Origin: Pseudomonadales bacterium | Lineage (GTDB): Bacteria; Pseudomonadota; Gammaproteobacteria; Pseudomonadales; Azotimanducaceae | Direction: 5' to 3' | Assembly (NCBI GenBank): GCA_019090615.1 | Contig: JAHRVQ010000022.1 | Span: 62,001 to 126,000, forward strand | DNA: 64,000 bases | Shown: piece after piece, positions 27,862-37,841 of the stretch | Layout of the letters: the number at the start of each line of letters is the position of its first letter | Position numbering within the stretch: the stretch's first letter is position 1 | Notes under the pieces: model-generated | The model's database searches: none | What the model was told of the DNA's origin: nothing | What the model saw: only the letters and a program-made list of their open reading frames with translations | Position numbers and translations under genes: made by a program

Positions 27862-28350
27862 GTGGTCGCGAAAAAGAAAAAGGTTGTAAAGAAAAAGGCT
27901 GCCACTAAGACGCCCGTAGTGAAGAAAACAGTGAAGAAAACAGTGAAGAAAACAGTAGTGAAAAAAACAGTGAAGAAGTCAGTAGCGAAAAAAGCTGCGG
28001 TTAAGAAGAAAGTTGTGAAGAAAGCAGCGGTTAAGAAAAAAGTAGTCGCGAAAAAGAAATCTACTACTAAGAAACCAGTAGTAAAGAAAAAGGTAGTGGC
28101 TAAAAAGAAGGTTGTTAAGAGCACTGCTGTGGCAAAGAAAAAGGCAACTGTTAAAAAGAAGATTGTAAAAAAGGCAATTGTTAAAAAGACAGTTGCAAAG
28201 AAGAAGGTTGTAAAAAAGAAGCCAGCAGCAAAAAAAGCAACCGTTAAAACTAAAGCCTCTAAAACTAAAGTTTCTAAAACTAAAGTTGTTGCCCGTAAAA
28301 AGACGATCGCGAAGAAAAAAACCGCAGCGAAGAAAAAGCCTGCTAAATGA
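27862..28350 (+). CDS. Histone H1-like lysine/alanine/valine-rich DNA-binding protein
   Basis: 162 residues made almost entirely of K, V, A and T in short repeats (KKTVKKTVKK, AKKKVVKK), similar in style to AlgP/AlgR3 of Pseudomonas and to eukaryote-type H1 tails. It should bind DNA nonspecifically through charge and may compact the nucleoid. GTG 27862 has GGAG at 27851-27854. There is no other domain. The repeat content means the length probably varies between strains. A strong terminator follows. Confidence 0.85.
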   Translation: MVAKKKKVVKKKAATKTPVVKKTVKKTVKKTVVKKTVKKSVAKKAAVKKKVVKKAAVKKKVVAKKKSTTKKPVVKKKVVAKKKVVKSTAVAKKKATVKKKIVKKAIVKKTVAKKKVVKKKPAAKKATVKTKASKTKVSKTKVVARKKTIAKKKTAAKKKPAK

Positions 28351-28380
28351 TTAAACTACATTGCCTGACTAGATAGCGCC

Positions 28381-28413
28381 ATTAAAAAGCCCGCCTTATG
28401 CGGGCTTTTTAAT
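28381..28413. terminator. Bidirectional rho-independent terminator
   Basis: Perfect 14-bp arms (28381-28394 and 28400-28413) with GCCCGC/GCGGGC at the top and an A/T run at the base. It lies between the histone-like gene and the convergent mobA and can serve both. Confidence 0.88.
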
Positions 28414-28423
28414 GGCTTACATA

Positions 28424-29014
28424 TCAGGAGAGCTGGTCCAGGTAATTGATGTTTTTGAATGCAGTATCCTCAGCATCGATTGTTATGACTTTGGTATTGA
28501 TCGACGTTAACCATTTTTTAATGGAACGTTGTCCGGAATTTAGGAAAGCAGTGATAGTCGCTAGTTCCCGAGTGCGGATAACACTGGCCAGAGGTTGCAG
28601 TTGACCCTCTACGGACACAGTAATAGCCGCGTGTTCATCTAATTGTGTAGCAAGTTTTTCGATCAGGTTATTGGGTAGATAGGGCATATCGCAGGCGGTG
28701 ATAAAACATAGCGGCGAAGTGATAATATTGGCAGCGCTTAAAATACCGGCTAATGGTCCAGTATCTCCCGGGTACTGATCGGATACTAGCGGCAAGCCGA
28801 ACTTTTGATAGACCTGCTTGTTTTGATTACAGCTTAAAATAATTTCGTCAACCTGAGGCTGAATCCGATCCAGTACATGTTCTACCAGGGGTTTGTTGTT
28901 GAGCAAAACTAACCCTTTATCGATATAACCCATACGTTTGCCTTTACCGCCCGAGAGGATCAATGCTGTGATGGGGATTCTGGGTGTTGTGGCTGGTATT
29001 TGATTATTTGGCAA
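28424..29014 (-). CDS. mobA: Molybdenum cofactor guanylyltransferase
   Basis: Adds GMP to molybdopterin to form the guanine dinucleotide cofactor. The nucleotide-binding loop is ALILSGGKGKRMG (17-29), followed by DKGLVLLNNKPLVEHV. D109 (TACDMPYL) is the metal-binding aspartate. The 196-residue length is normal. It implies that the organism has molybdoenzymes of the MGD type, encoded elsewhere. Confidence 0.93.
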   Translation of the reverse strand: MPNNQIPATTPRIPITALILSGGKGKRMGYIDKGLVLLNNKPLVEHVLDRIQPQVDEIILSCNQNKQVYQKFGLPLVSDQYPGDTGPLAGILSAANIITSPLCFITACDMPYLPNNLIEKLATQLDEHAAITVSVEGQLQPLASVIRTRELATITAFLNSGQRSIKKWLTSINTKVITIDAEDTAFKNINYLDQLS

Positions 29015-29109
29015 ACGCTGCCCTTCAAAGTTAATGATTAATAGCGTATTTTAAATTTTTTTTTCTTACAATCCAGCTTTGTACTGACTAATCGAATGGA
29101 TGTTCATTT

Positions 29110-31185
29110 TTGAATGACAAGATAGAGCCAGAATACTTATCAACCAATGGGGCGTTTGCGCAACGTATTCCTGGGTTTGTTGCCAGGGATGCGCAAATAA
29201 AAATGGCCCAGTTAGTGGCTGAAATTATTAGTTCTGGTGGTCATGGGATTATAGAGGCCGGAACCGGCACGGGAAAAACATTTGCCTATCTACTTCCAGC
29301 CATGGCTGCGGGTAAAAAAATCATACTCTCTACCGGCACGAAAAATTTACAGGATCAGGTTTTTTATAAAGACATTCCGGTGGTCAATCAGGACTACCAG
29401 ATGAAGGTCGCGATGTTAAAAGGCCGTGCTAATTATCTCTGCCCGCAGCGTCTGGAAAATAGTCTTGCCGCTATCAATATGGATTCGACGGGTGAGCAAT
29501 TGGAGTTGCTTGTCAGGGTAAGAGAGTGGGCGCTGCGGTCTAACTCAGGTGATCTTACAGATTTATTTGATTCTGAACAGGCTGGCAGGGTGATGCCGTT
29601 AGTTACCAGTACGGTAGATAATTGTTTGCGCTTTGACTGTCCGCAGTTCGATCAGTGTCCCTTTTATCAGGCTCGGGCCAGAGCAGCCAGGGCTGACCTG
29701 GTGGTAGTAAACCATCACTTGTTGTTTGCCGATTTGGCGCTGCAAGAAGATGCTGCCAGCCAACTATGGGATAGTGCAGAATTAATTATTGTTGATGAAG
29801 CACATCAGGTGCCAGATGTTGCGAGGCAGTTTTTTGGCCAGAAAGTCAGTAGTGGACAGTTATTATCTCTGGCTGCGGATGTTTTACAGGAGCTGAAATT
29901 GTTAGGTAATGATGATCCTGAACTGCAGCAGCATGGCCGTTATCTGATACATCAGACCAGACAATTGATTGATCTTTGCCAGCAAACCCTACAACCACTT
30001 GAAGCGCTGTTGCAGGATTTAAATATTCAATCAGCAATTGAGCATATTGATCAGGCGCTGGGTAACCTCATCAATCATCTGGAACAGGTTGCTATTAGAA
30101 GTTTGGTGCTCAGAAACTGTTACCGCAGAGCGATAGGACTGGCAGATTTATTTGCGTTGTTGACAGATATTACCGCTGATAATGTCGATCATGCACATTG
30201 GCTTGAGCGATCGGAAAAACGTTTTGCATTTGTCCTTTCACCGGTAGACATAGCAGCGGCGTTGGACCCGTTCATTAATCACTCGGATAAACGTTGGTTA
30301 TTTGTTTCTGCTACTTTAACTGTGGCAGCAAGTTTTTCGCACTTCAAAAAAGCCCTCGGTCTAAAAACCCGGCCAGAGGGTAGTGTATTGGTCCGTAGGT
30401 CGGATCAGGGAAAATTGCCTGAGCAGCCATTTTCGGCCACCGCCGGTGCTGAGCTTAAAAACCAGGGCCAGGTAGATGCCAAAGATGATAATGATATACC
30501 GGTCAGCTCAGATATTGTGCTTGAAGCATCCTTTGACTCGCCATTTAATTATTGGGATCAGGTGAGAGGTTTTATTCCAGCTGATCTGCCGTTGCCGGGC
30601 AGTGATGAACACACGATGAAATTGCTGCAGCAGGCCTTACCTTTGATCCGAGCAAATAGTGGCCGGACGTTTTATCTTTTTACCAGTCATCGAGCGTTGC
30701 GCCTTACCGCCGATTTACTGGCGCAGGAATATGATATTGTATTTTTAATGCAGGGCCAGATGGCGAAAAAATCCTTGTTGGAGAAGTTTAGTCAATTGCC
30801 CCGCTGTGTATTACTGGCTAGTCAGAGTTTTTGGCAGGGCGTGGATGTCCGAGGCGCCGATCTGAAATGTTTGATTATCGACAAGCTGCCTTTTCCAAGT
30901 CCATCACAGCCCGTTGTACAGGCACAGTTGCGGGCTATAGAAGCACGAGGAGGTAATGGGTTTCGGGATTATAGTTTGCCCGAAGCGGCTATCTCATTGA
31001 AGCAGGGGTTTGGGCGCTTAATTCGTCAGGAAAGCGACCAGGGACTTTTTGTGCTGGGTGATTCAAGAATTCGCAGTCGCAGTTACGGTAATATGCTGTT
31101 GAGTTGTTTACCCGAGATGCAATGGCTGCAAGATCAGGGTGAAGCGCAAGCATATATTCAGCAGCTGAAGCTCATGGGGCGATAA
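29110..31185 (+). CDS. yoaA: ATP-dependent helicase YoaA (DinG/XPD-like)
   Basis: Superfamily 2 5'-3' DNA helicase with an iron-sulfur cluster. Walker A is AGTGTGKT (50-57) and the DEAH box 229-232. Four cysteines C111, C172, C177 and C183 fit the cluster of the XPD/DinG family, and QGFGRLIRQ matches the last helicase motif. The start must be TTG 29110, as an in-frame stop lies shortly upstream and the next ATG is inside the helicase domain. It is divergent from mobA. DinG is the alternative; length and sequence favour YoaA. Confidence 0.9.
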   Translation: MNDKIEPEYLSTNGAFAQRIPGFVARDAQIKMAQLVAEIISSGGHGIIEAGTGTGKTFAYLLPAMAAGKKIILSTGTKNLQDQVFYKDIPVVNQDYQMKVAMLKGRANYLCPQRLENSLAAINMDSTGEQLELLVRVREWALRSNSGDLTDLFDSEQAGRVMPLVTSTVDNCLRFDCPQFDQCPFYQARARAARADLVVVNHHLLFADLALQEDAASQLWDSAELIIVDEAHQVPDVARQFFGQKVSSGQLLSLAADVLQELKLLGNDDPELQQHGRYLIHQTRQLIDLCQQTLQPLEALLQDLNIQSAIEHIDQALGNLINHLEQVAIRSLVLRNCYRRAIGLADLFALLTDITADNVDHAHWLERSEKRFAFVLSPVDIAAALDPFINHSDKRWLFVSATLTVAASFSHFKKALGLKTRPEGSVLVRRSDQGKLPEQPFSATAGAELKNQGQVDAKDDNDIPVSSDIVLEASFDSPFNYWDQVRGFIPADLPLPGSDEHTMKLLQQALPLIRANSGRTFYLFTSHRALRLTADLLAQEYDIVFLMQGQMAKKSLLEKFSQLPRCVLLASQSFWQGVDVRGADLKCLIIDKLPFPSPSQPVVQAQLRAIEARGGNGFRDYSLPEAAISLKQGFGRLIRQESDQGLFVLGDSRIRSRSYGNMLLSCLPEMQWLQDQGEAQAYIQQLKLMGR

Positions 31186-31186
31186 A

Positions 31187-31231
31187 CTCTGGCTATAAAA
31201 GCTCTGGTTATAAGAGCTTTGGCAATAAAAA
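31187..31231. repeat. 15-bp tandem repeat, 3 copies
   Basis: CTCTGGCTATAAAAG-like units at 31187-31201, 31202-31216 and 31217-31231, directly after the yoaA stop. A small 7-bp hairpin, AAATGCG-ATT-CGCATTT, overlaps the end (31229-31245) but has no T run. Confidence 0.75.
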
Positions 31232-31317
31232 TGCGATTCGCATTTGGTATTGCGGGTGCTGTCTGCTAAAACAGCCCCACAAAAAACTGCAAATAGAACG
31301 GTAAAAGCCTGTCTAAT

Positions 31318-32013
31318 ATGAATGTTCTCGCGATAGATACATCGAGTCCAGCCTGCGTGCTGGCAATTTCAACGGGTAAACAGGTTTATACCAACGTGGA
31401 AATTGTTGACCGTAGTCATAGCAAAGAAATTTTGCCCCGCATTGTGGCGTTGATTGCCCGCGCTGAATTGGTATTAGCCGACCTTGATTATATCGTTTTT
31501 GGGCAGGGGCCTGGCTCATTCACGGGTTTAAGAATTGGGGTTGGTGTGGTGCAGGGTCTGGCTTTTGGGTTGAATATTCCTGTTGTGGCGGTTTCTAGTA
31601 TGGCGTGCCTGGCGCAAAATCAATTTCGGCAGCATCAACACGAAAATTGCCTGGTGGCGTTAACTGCTCGATTAGAAGAGGTTTATTTTGGCTCCTATTC
31701 AATTAGTGGCGGTTATGCGTCGCTTAATGGGCTTGAGACGGTTGTAGCGGCTGATCAGGCGCCAAAGCAGGACCAGGATAAGCAATGGATTGGTCTAGGT
31801 TCAGGATGGCAGCTACGGCCGCTGCTTGAACCTGCCATGGGAATACTAACTGATGCAGTTTTTAGTGAACCCAGCTATCCAGACCCGATTGATTTGATGC
31901 AACTGGGTATGCATCGATTTGAGCAGGGGTTTGCTGTTGCAGCGGTTGCTGCTCAACCAGAATATTTACGCGAAAAGGTTGCCGATTTACCGGCTAAACC
32001 CCTGCCAAAATAA
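31318..32013 (+). CDS. tsaB: tRNA threonylcarbamoyladenosine biosynthesis protein TsaB
   Basis: Partner of TsaD and TsaE in making t6A37 in tRNAs that read ANN codons. It has the ASKHA fold start LAIDTSSPACVLAI and the dimer-interface segment DYIVFGQGPGSFTGLRIGVG. 231 residues matches the family. It follows yoaA, as in many gammaproteobacteria. Confidence 0.94.
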   Translation: MNVLAIDTSSPACVLAISTGKQVYTNVEIVDRSHSKEILPRIVALIARAELVLADLDYIVFGQGPGSFTGLRIGVGVVQGLAFGLNIPVVAVSSMACLAQNQFRQHQHENCLVALTARLEEVYFGSYSISGGYASLNGLETVVAADQAPKQDQDKQWIGLGSGWQLRPLLEPAMGILTDAVFSEPSYPDPIDLMQLGMHRFEQGFAVAAVAAQPEYLREKVADLPAKPLPK

Positions 32014-32166
32014 CCTGCCTTTGTACTGAACTCCCGACGGACGGTAATTATGCGTTGGGCATCGATTGGCTATACTTGGGTGACCGATATATTTCGCACT
32101 GGATTAGATGTGCTTTATCGGTATTTGGGCCGTCATTAAATTGGACATGGTCAGGATAACCATTCC

Positions 32167-32553
32167 ATGAACGTAAGTTCAGCGATTCAACACAACCCCA
32201 TTGCAAGGGATGCTTCTCGTCTTCCTACGCGTAAAGAAAGTTTAACAGCTGATCATCAGCAAACGGTTGAACGGCGACTTGGTGCGCGACGGTTAGCCGA
32301 AAATGAACCCAGGCCGCAAAGATCTAATCCAACCGCTGAGGCATCATTTGAGTTATCGTCTGAGCCGTCACCCGAGCCGACAGCGGAACAGCAGAGTCGA
32401 GCATCTGCCGCATATTCAGCAGATCAGCAACAGCAATTAGCCCGACCGCCGATACCCATCCAGCAAAAAGCCATAGATTTCTATACCATTACCGCTGCCA
32501 TTGGAGATACAGGAGGGGAAGGTGAATTAATCGGGGTGGATACTTACGCTTAA
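32167..32553 (+). CDS. Conserved-looking hypothetical protein
   Basis: I do not recognise this 128-residue protein. The first 90 residues are polar and low-complexity (SSEPSPEPTAEQQ), probably disordered. The last 36 residues look folded and may be the conserved part (IQQKAIDFYTITAAIGDTG, ending GVDTYA). There is no signal peptide or membrane segment. It sits between tsaB and rsmJ on the same strand, with rsmJ starting 15 bp after its stop. Confidence 0.6.
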   Translation: MNVSSAIQHNPIARDASRLPTRKESLTADHQQTVERRLGARRLAENEPRPQRSNPTAEASFELSSEPSPEPTAEQQSRASAAYSADQQQQLARPPIPIQQKAIDFYTITAAIGDTGGEGELIGVDTYA

Positions 32554-32567
32554 TTTACCAGCAGTTA

Positions 32568-33248
32568 ATGAGTCGATTTATACTCATCGAGGATGAGCTT
32601 GGGCTGGGGCTTAAAGATTGTCTGACAGATCAGAAGCCGTTGCGGATTGATTTTAATTCCCCGCAGCTAACCTATCGCCGCCTGAGCGGTGGCAAAAAAG
32701 AATTGTTAATCAGAGCTGTAAAGGCCAGGCCAGGGTGTAGGGTCTGGGATTGCACGGCGGGATTGGGCGTGGATAGCTTTTTGTTAGCCGCACATGGTTG
32801 CCAGGTGCGGATGTTTGAGCGCTCAAAAATTATGGCTAAGTTACTTGAAGAAGCAATGCTAAAAGCTGCGCGGATATCCTCAACGGAAGAAATTATTGCC
32901 CGCATGGAGCTTGTTCATGTGGATGCAATTGCAATGCTAAAAAAAGTTAACCGAGACCAGGGTGGAGCGTTCCTCGCTGATGTTATTCTGCTTGATCCGA
33001 TGTTTCCAGCACGTAAAAAATCAGCCCTGGTTAACGGCAAAATGCAAATTTTACAACGATTTCTTGGTGCTGATGAAGATGCGTTGTCGTTGCTGACTGC
33101 GGCGCTCAATAGCGGTGTGAAACGAGTGGTTATTAAACGCCCTGCTAATGGCGGAGAACTACAGGGTTTGCAACCGAGTTTTAGTTTGAGTGCAAAATCT
33201 AACCGCTTTGATGTATTTATTAACAGCGCGGATAAAAATCAAGCCTGA
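32568..33248 (+). CDS. rsmJ: 16S rRNA (guanine-1516-N2) methyltransferase RsmJ
   Basis: SAM-dependent methyltransferase of 16S rRNA G1516. The SAM motif is WDCTAGLGVDSFLLAAHG, and the family-specific LLDPMFPARKKSALV is intact. The N-terminal half carries PLRIDFNSPQLTYRR, typical of RsmJ. 226 residues. Confidence 0.93.
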   Translation: MSRFILIEDELGLGLKDCLTDQKPLRIDFNSPQLTYRRLSGGKKELLIRAVKARPGCRVWDCTAGLGVDSFLLAAHGCQVRMFERSKIMAKLLEEAMLKAARISSTEEIIARMELVHVDAIAMLKKVNRDQGGAFLADVILLDPMFPARKKSALVNGKMQILQRFLGADEDALSLLTAALNSGVKRVVIKRPANGGELQGLQPSFSLSAKSNRFDVFINSADKNQA

Positions 33249-33260
33249 TAAATAGGCAAA

Positions 33261-35849
33261 TTAACTGGCAGATTTATGCTGTTTTTTTCGCGCCATTGAG
33301 CTGTCAATCAACTGATTCATCAGCTGGGAAATCTTATGTCGAATATCGACAGCCAGGTTATTGCTTATCTGATGATTGAGTTGATTAAGCGATGGCTGGC
33401 GGGTGATGTTTTGATCGGCTATTGATAAATAGTCTTCAGTGGCCAGGCTATTTATCAAACCAGTAAATAAACTGGGGTCTGAAAACTCGGGGGTATTAAT
33501 GCCGTAGATTGCTGACAGCTGTTTTGCTATTGACACTGCGGCAGCGACAAAAGCTTTAATGGTCCATTGTTTGTCGATGGCTAACAACGTCATGCTGATA
33601 TGGTAGCGTTGCAGGGTTGGGTCAACCAGTTCTGCTAGTAGTATTAAATTGGCATAGGCTGCCGAATGTGTGCTGGGCGGGGTTATTTTCACTAAAGCAA
33701 GGCTAGTTGGGGCAAGATTGTCTGTCCTGGGTTCGCCATTCGATGGCCGGCGTAATATGAGGCCCAGCGATATTAATGCAGCTATTATTTGTTGGCATCG
33801 AGCGGCTGTTTCTTCTGGCGGCCAATCGAGAAAAAACTCTGCCTGCAGCAGAGGGTAAATTTTAATACAATAATCGGTTATTGTTGTTTGGTTAACTACG
33901 TCCTGGTGACAAATATAACGAGCGATTAAAGCGGTAAAAATAAAGGCATGCAGGCTATTGTTGCGATAATAGGTCAGAAGATTCGTCGTTTCAGAATTGG
34001 CGTAAAGCAGGTCGCCAAATTCATGGGGTTGGCGTTGTAGGCCTATTATTTTTTCGCCGTGACTAACGATTTCAATCGCTGGCATCTGGGTGACTGTGGC
34101 TTTGCTGTTGGGATGCTGTATCAGATTAGCCAGTTGTTGTAATATTAGTAATTGAGATTCAAGCTGCGCTGGCGCAATGATCTGTTGCGGGGTGCTCAAA
34201 ACGGCACAGGCAAGTAAATTGATTGGCGTGATAGCGACGGCCTGGTTGATTCGTTGCGCCAGGAGTATTGCTAGCTGATTACAGACTAACGAAAATTCGG
34301 CAGGGGTTTGGCTAGTGTTTCGCCAATCTACTTGCTGCTGGTCGAGGAACTGGTCGAGTTTAACTGCCTCGCCAAAATTAACACATACCTTGCCGAAGGG
34401 TTGTTTAATGGTTTTAAAGATCCCAAAAATATCAAATATAGATTCATCCAGTTTGGTTTTCCCTGCCAGTTCGCCCATATAGGTAGCGGCTTCCAGGATT
34501 CGTTCATAGCCAAAATAAACCGGCAAAAAGGCAATCGGTTTGGAGGCGTTTCGTTGAAAACTCCGCAGTGTCATACTTAACATGCCAGTTCGCGGAGTGA
34601 GGGTTCTACCGGTACGACTGCGCCCGCCTTCGATAAAATATTCAACTGAATATCCACGGCTGAACATAAGATACAAATATTCGTCAAATACCGCTTTATA
34701 GAGTGGGTCATCACGAAAACTGCGGCGCATAAAAAAGGCCCCGCCACGACGTAATAAGGGACCAACGATAGGCAGGTTAAGATTTTTACCGGCAGCGATA
34801 TGCGGTGGCGTTAAGCCGTTCTGGTAGAGGACATAGGACAATAATAAGTAGTCAATATGGCTTCGATGACAGGGGATGTAGATGATTTCATGGGTCCTGG
34901 CAAATTCCCGTGCGGTGTCGATATTACTTATCTCAATACCGTCGTAGAGCTTATTCCATAGCCAGGTTAGCAATATATGAAAAAACCGCACTACCCGATA
35001 GGATTGATGGGCAGCTATTTCGTTGGCCTGATTCAGGGCGCGCTTTTCAATAACTGTGCGGCTTTTTTTACTCTCCTGCGTCACCTGATCGATGGCTCGC
35101 TGGACGTTGGAGCTTGATAGCATGGAATTGATCAGAGTCCGTCGATGAGACAGGTCAGGGCCGATAATCGCCTGTCGTTGGCGATTGAAGTGAACTCTTG
35201 CTAAGCGTAACAGTTTTCTTACCTGTTTATGCTGATCCGGTTCGCTATTAATAAGGCTTCGAAGATCAATAGGTTGACTAAATTGCACCAGAATGTGATT
35301 GCGATGAAATATGCCTGCGAGCAGTTTTTTGAATCGACTTGAGGCAGTCCAGTTATCAGACAGTAGCTGCTTGAATATAGATTTTTCTTTATCTGGTTGA
35401 TGCCCCCAGTAGAGGGATACGGGGACTATTTTAATGTTATTGGCGAGGCTGGGTTGTTGTTCCACCAGCGATAACATACGTGCAGATTGGCTACGCTGGG
35501 TTTTGCGGCCTAACGCCCCTTCTGGATGGGCAAGGAAGAAAAATGCGCGGGCGGCCATGGTGCTATGTATTTGTTGTCTGGCCTGTTTATCTGCTTTGGA
35601 TTGATTCGTATTATCTGCAATGTTAATGCATTTGATGCTATCAATTGGGCGGGGTAAATTGTTACTCTGGCAAGCCTGATCAGTAACCAGCAGATCAGCG
35701 ATAGAGCGAGCGGGTAATACATAACATACCGCATCGGTTTCATTCAGGCTTAAATGCTTATTGTCGCAACCTAAAATAGTGGGCCGAATCCAGCGAGATA
35801 AAATGCGTTGGGCAATATGAAATCGAAAGGATCTCAACCTGTCTAGCAT
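33261..35849 (-). CDS. plsB: Glycerol-3-phosphate 1-O-acyltransferase PlsB
   Basis: Membrane-associated enzyme for the first acylation of phospholipid synthesis. Acyltransferase motif I is HRSHID (328-333); the others are GAFFMRRSFRDD, EGGRSRTGRTLTPR and PIAFLPVYFGYERI. 862 residues compares with 807 in E. coli, extended mainly in loops. It lies 54 bp after gspD on the same strand but may have its own promoter; the functional link to secretion genes is probably accidental. Confidence 0.95.
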   Translation of the reverse strand: MLDRLRSFRFHIAQRILSRWIRPTILGCDNKHLSLNETDAVCYVLPARSIADLLVTDQACQSNNLPRPIDSIKCINIADNTNQSKADKQARQQIHSTMAARAFFFLAHPEGALGRKTQRSQSARMLSLVEQQPSLANNIKIVPVSLYWGHQPDKEKSIFKQLLSDNWTASSRFKKLLAGIFHRNHILVQFSQPIDLRSLINSEPDQHKQVRKLLRLARVHFNRQRQAIIGPDLSHRRTLINSMLSSSNVQRAIDQVTQESKKSRTVIEKRALNQANEIAAHQSYRVVRFFHILLTWLWNKLYDGIEISNIDTAREFARTHEIIYIPCHRSHIDYLLLSYVLYQNGLTPPHIAAGKNLNLPIVGPLLRRGGAFFMRRSFRDDPLYKAVFDEYLYLMFSRGYSVEYFIEGGRSRTGRTLTPRTGMLSMTLRSFQRNASKPIAFLPVYFGYERILEAATYMGELAGKTKLDESIFDIFGIFKTIKQPFGKVCVNFGEAVKLDQFLDQQQVDWRNTSQTPAEFSLVCNQLAILLAQRINQAVAITPINLLACAVLSTPQQIIAPAQLESQLLILQQLANLIQHPNSKATVTQMPAIEIVSHGEKIIGLQRQPHEFGDLLYANSETTNLLTYYRNNSLHAFIFTALIARYICHQDVVNQTTITDYCIKIYPLLQAEFFLDWPPEETAARCQQIIAALISLGLILRRPSNGEPRTDNLAPTSLALVKITPPSTHSAAYANLILLAELVDPTLQRYHISMTLLAIDKQWTIKAFVAAAVSIAKQLSAIYGINTPEFSDPSLFTGLINSLATEDYLSIADQNITRQPSLNQLNHQISNNLAVDIRHKISQLMNQLIDSSMARKKQHKSAS

Positions 35850-35903
35850 TGTTAGTTTTAACCTTTATAGGTGCCGTTTATATATAAGCATCGTTAAAAC
35901 AAG

Positions 35904-37841
35904 CTATTTGTCATCGGCTTGAGACATACTTTTACCATCAAAAATGCCGTTTATGGCATCTGTTGCGTTCTGGCCGGTAATTTCGACTTCCCATACACCA
36001 TTAAATTTACGCTCGGCTTCATTGCGCATAGTCTCTTTTGTGGTGAGTACAGTGGCGCGTAGAAATACCATCAAGTTTCTTTTTTCGATTATTTTGGATT
36101 TGCTCTTAAACAGGTAGCCTAATACCGGTACATCTTTTAACAAGGGCACGCCGCTTTCAATTTCTGTGGTTTTATCGCGTATTAATCCACCTAGCACTAT
36201 AACCTCGCCGTTATCGGCCAGTACGGTTGTTTCAATGGTGCGTTTGTTGGTAATCAGGTCCGCTGAACCATCCGTGCCAATGCTAAGCGCATTAGACGTG
36301 CGATCAACTTCTGATACTTCCTGGTTTATTTCAAGCCGAATTAATGCGCCATCATGGACATGGGGCGTAACCTGTAAAGTCAGGCCTACGTCTTCACGCT
36401 GAATAGTGGTAAAGGGGTTGTTTACGCCATTATTACCTGAAGTTGTTGAACCTGTTCTAAAGGGTACATTTTGTCCAACCACTATTTTTGCTTCTTCATT
36501 ATCCATGGTGGTGATGCTGGGTGTTGACAGCAGGTTAACGTCGGTATTTGACTCAAGCGCCTGAACCAGCACGGCAAAATTAAGTCCGCCGGAACTGGCT
36601 TTACCACCGACCAGAACTGGTTTGGTGCCAAGGTCTGGCAAAGCAATTATGCCGCTATTGTCATCGCTATCCCTGCTGTTAATGGCTGAAATAGCCGACG
36701 TGATGATGCCGGTTAGTGTCCCGTTAGGGTTAGTGCTGGCCACAGGTATTGCGCTGGAGGAGCCATCTGCGATAGCAAATTCAGTGCCCAATTCACGGTT
36801 AAAGTCTACCGCGACTTCGATGATGGCGGCCTCAATAAGCACCTGTAAGCGTCTGATATCCAGTTGGCTGATAATATCTTTTAATTCAGCCATCGTGCCA
36901 GGGTTAGCCCTGATCACCAGCGCATTCAGTGCCGGGTCGGCCTGAATACTGGTTTTAACATCCTGGCCATTTTTACCGTCGGATTCGCTATCGGAAACCA
37001 GATTTTTCAAAATATCAGCCAGTTCTGTGGCGTCAGAATGTGCCAGCCGTACTACCTGAATAGCACCCGCTCTATTCGATGGCACATCAAGTGATGCCAC
37101 AAGTTCTGCGACCTTGGCGAGGGTATCCTGGGCCCCTTTGATAATAAGGCTATTGGTTCTTTCACTGGCAACAACGGTGATTTTATTGGGTCCTTTGGCG
37201 CCCTTGCCAATTTGTGCTGGGGCCAGTTTTTCGAGTAATGCAACGATATCTTCAACCCAGGCTTCCTTTAGCTGGATGATGAGTTCGGTATTTTTATCGG
37301 CGATATCGATTCGCTCTATGACCCGTGTCAATCTGGAAATATTAGCTGCATGGTCGCTGATAATCAGCGCATTCGGCTCTGTCAGGCCTGCTATATGGCC
37401 ATATTGAGGGATCAATGGTCGGAGGATTTTCACCAGATCCACTGAGGGTGTATTTCTTACCGGGATAACTGTGGTGATAAGCTCTTCGCCATTCGGTGCA
37501 CGGGCGAAATCGTTGGGGTTGCCGCTTTGTTTGGCCAAAACCTGCTGAACAATTTTAACCACATTACCGCTGGGAATGGCGGCATAACCATGTACCCGTA
37601 AGACGCTTAGAAATAGCTCGTATATGGCTTCAGAATCCATTTTAGTACTGGATATAACTGTGACATTACCTTTAACCCTGGGGTCAATAATAAAACTTCG
37701 GCCGGTGATTGCCGAGACCTGAGTAGTAAACTCCCGAATATCGGCATTCTTAAGGTTTATTTTCCAGTTATCCTGGCTGATCGCAGTGGGCGTTAGGATC
37801 AATAGCAGGACTAATAATATCCAGCGTCGAATTAACAACAT
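35904..37841 (-). CDS. gspD: Type II secretion system secretin GspD
   Basis: Outer-membrane channel of type II secretion. It has a signal peptide (LLVLLLILTPTAIS), an N0 domain (WKINLKNADIREFTTQVS), N1-N3 repeats and a C-terminal secretin domain with GVPLLKDVPVLGYLF and KRNLMVFLRATV. 645 residues is typical. It is on one strand with gspC and gspN upstream; the remaining gsp genes are not in the window. Confidence 0.95.
   Translation of the reverse strand: MLLIRRWILLVLLLILTPTAISQDNWKINLKNADIREFTTQVSAITGRSFIIDPRVKGNVTVISSTKMDSEAIYELFLSVLRVHGYAAIPSGNVVKIVQQVLAKQSGNPNDFARAPNGEELITTVIPVRNTPSVDLVKILRPLIPQYGHIAGLTEPNALIISDHAANISRLTRVIERIDIADKNTELIIQLKEAWVEDIVALLEKLAPAQIGKGAKGPNKITVVASERTNSLIIKGAQDTLAKVAELVASLDVPSNRAGAIQVVRLAHSDATELADILKNLVSDSESDGKNGQDVKTSIQADPALNALVIRANPGTMAELKDIISQLDIRRLQVLIEAAIIEVAVDFNRELGTEFAIADGSSSAIPVASTNPNGTLTGIITSAISAINSRDSDDNSGIIALPDLGTKPVLVGGKASSGGLNFAVLVQALESNTDVNLLSTPSITTMDNEEAKIVVGQNVPFRTGSTTSGNNGVNNPFTTIQREDVGLTLQVTPHVHDGALIRLEINQEVSEVDRTSNALSIGTDGSADLITNKRTIETTVLADNGEVIVLGGLIRDKTTEIESGVPLLKDVPVLGYLFKSKSKIIEKRNLMVFLRATVLTTKETMRNEAERKFNGVWEVEITGQNATDAINGIFDGKSMSQADDK

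Noticed and set aside
31229-31245. 7-bp hairpin between yoaA and tsaB as a terminator.
   Set aside because: No T run and a short stem; yoaA-tsaB may be co-transcribed.
32050-32139. 29-codon open frame (MRWASIGYTWVTDIF...) between tsaB and the unknown gene.
   Set aside because: Length is well within chance, and no strong ribosome site; could be revisited if conserved.
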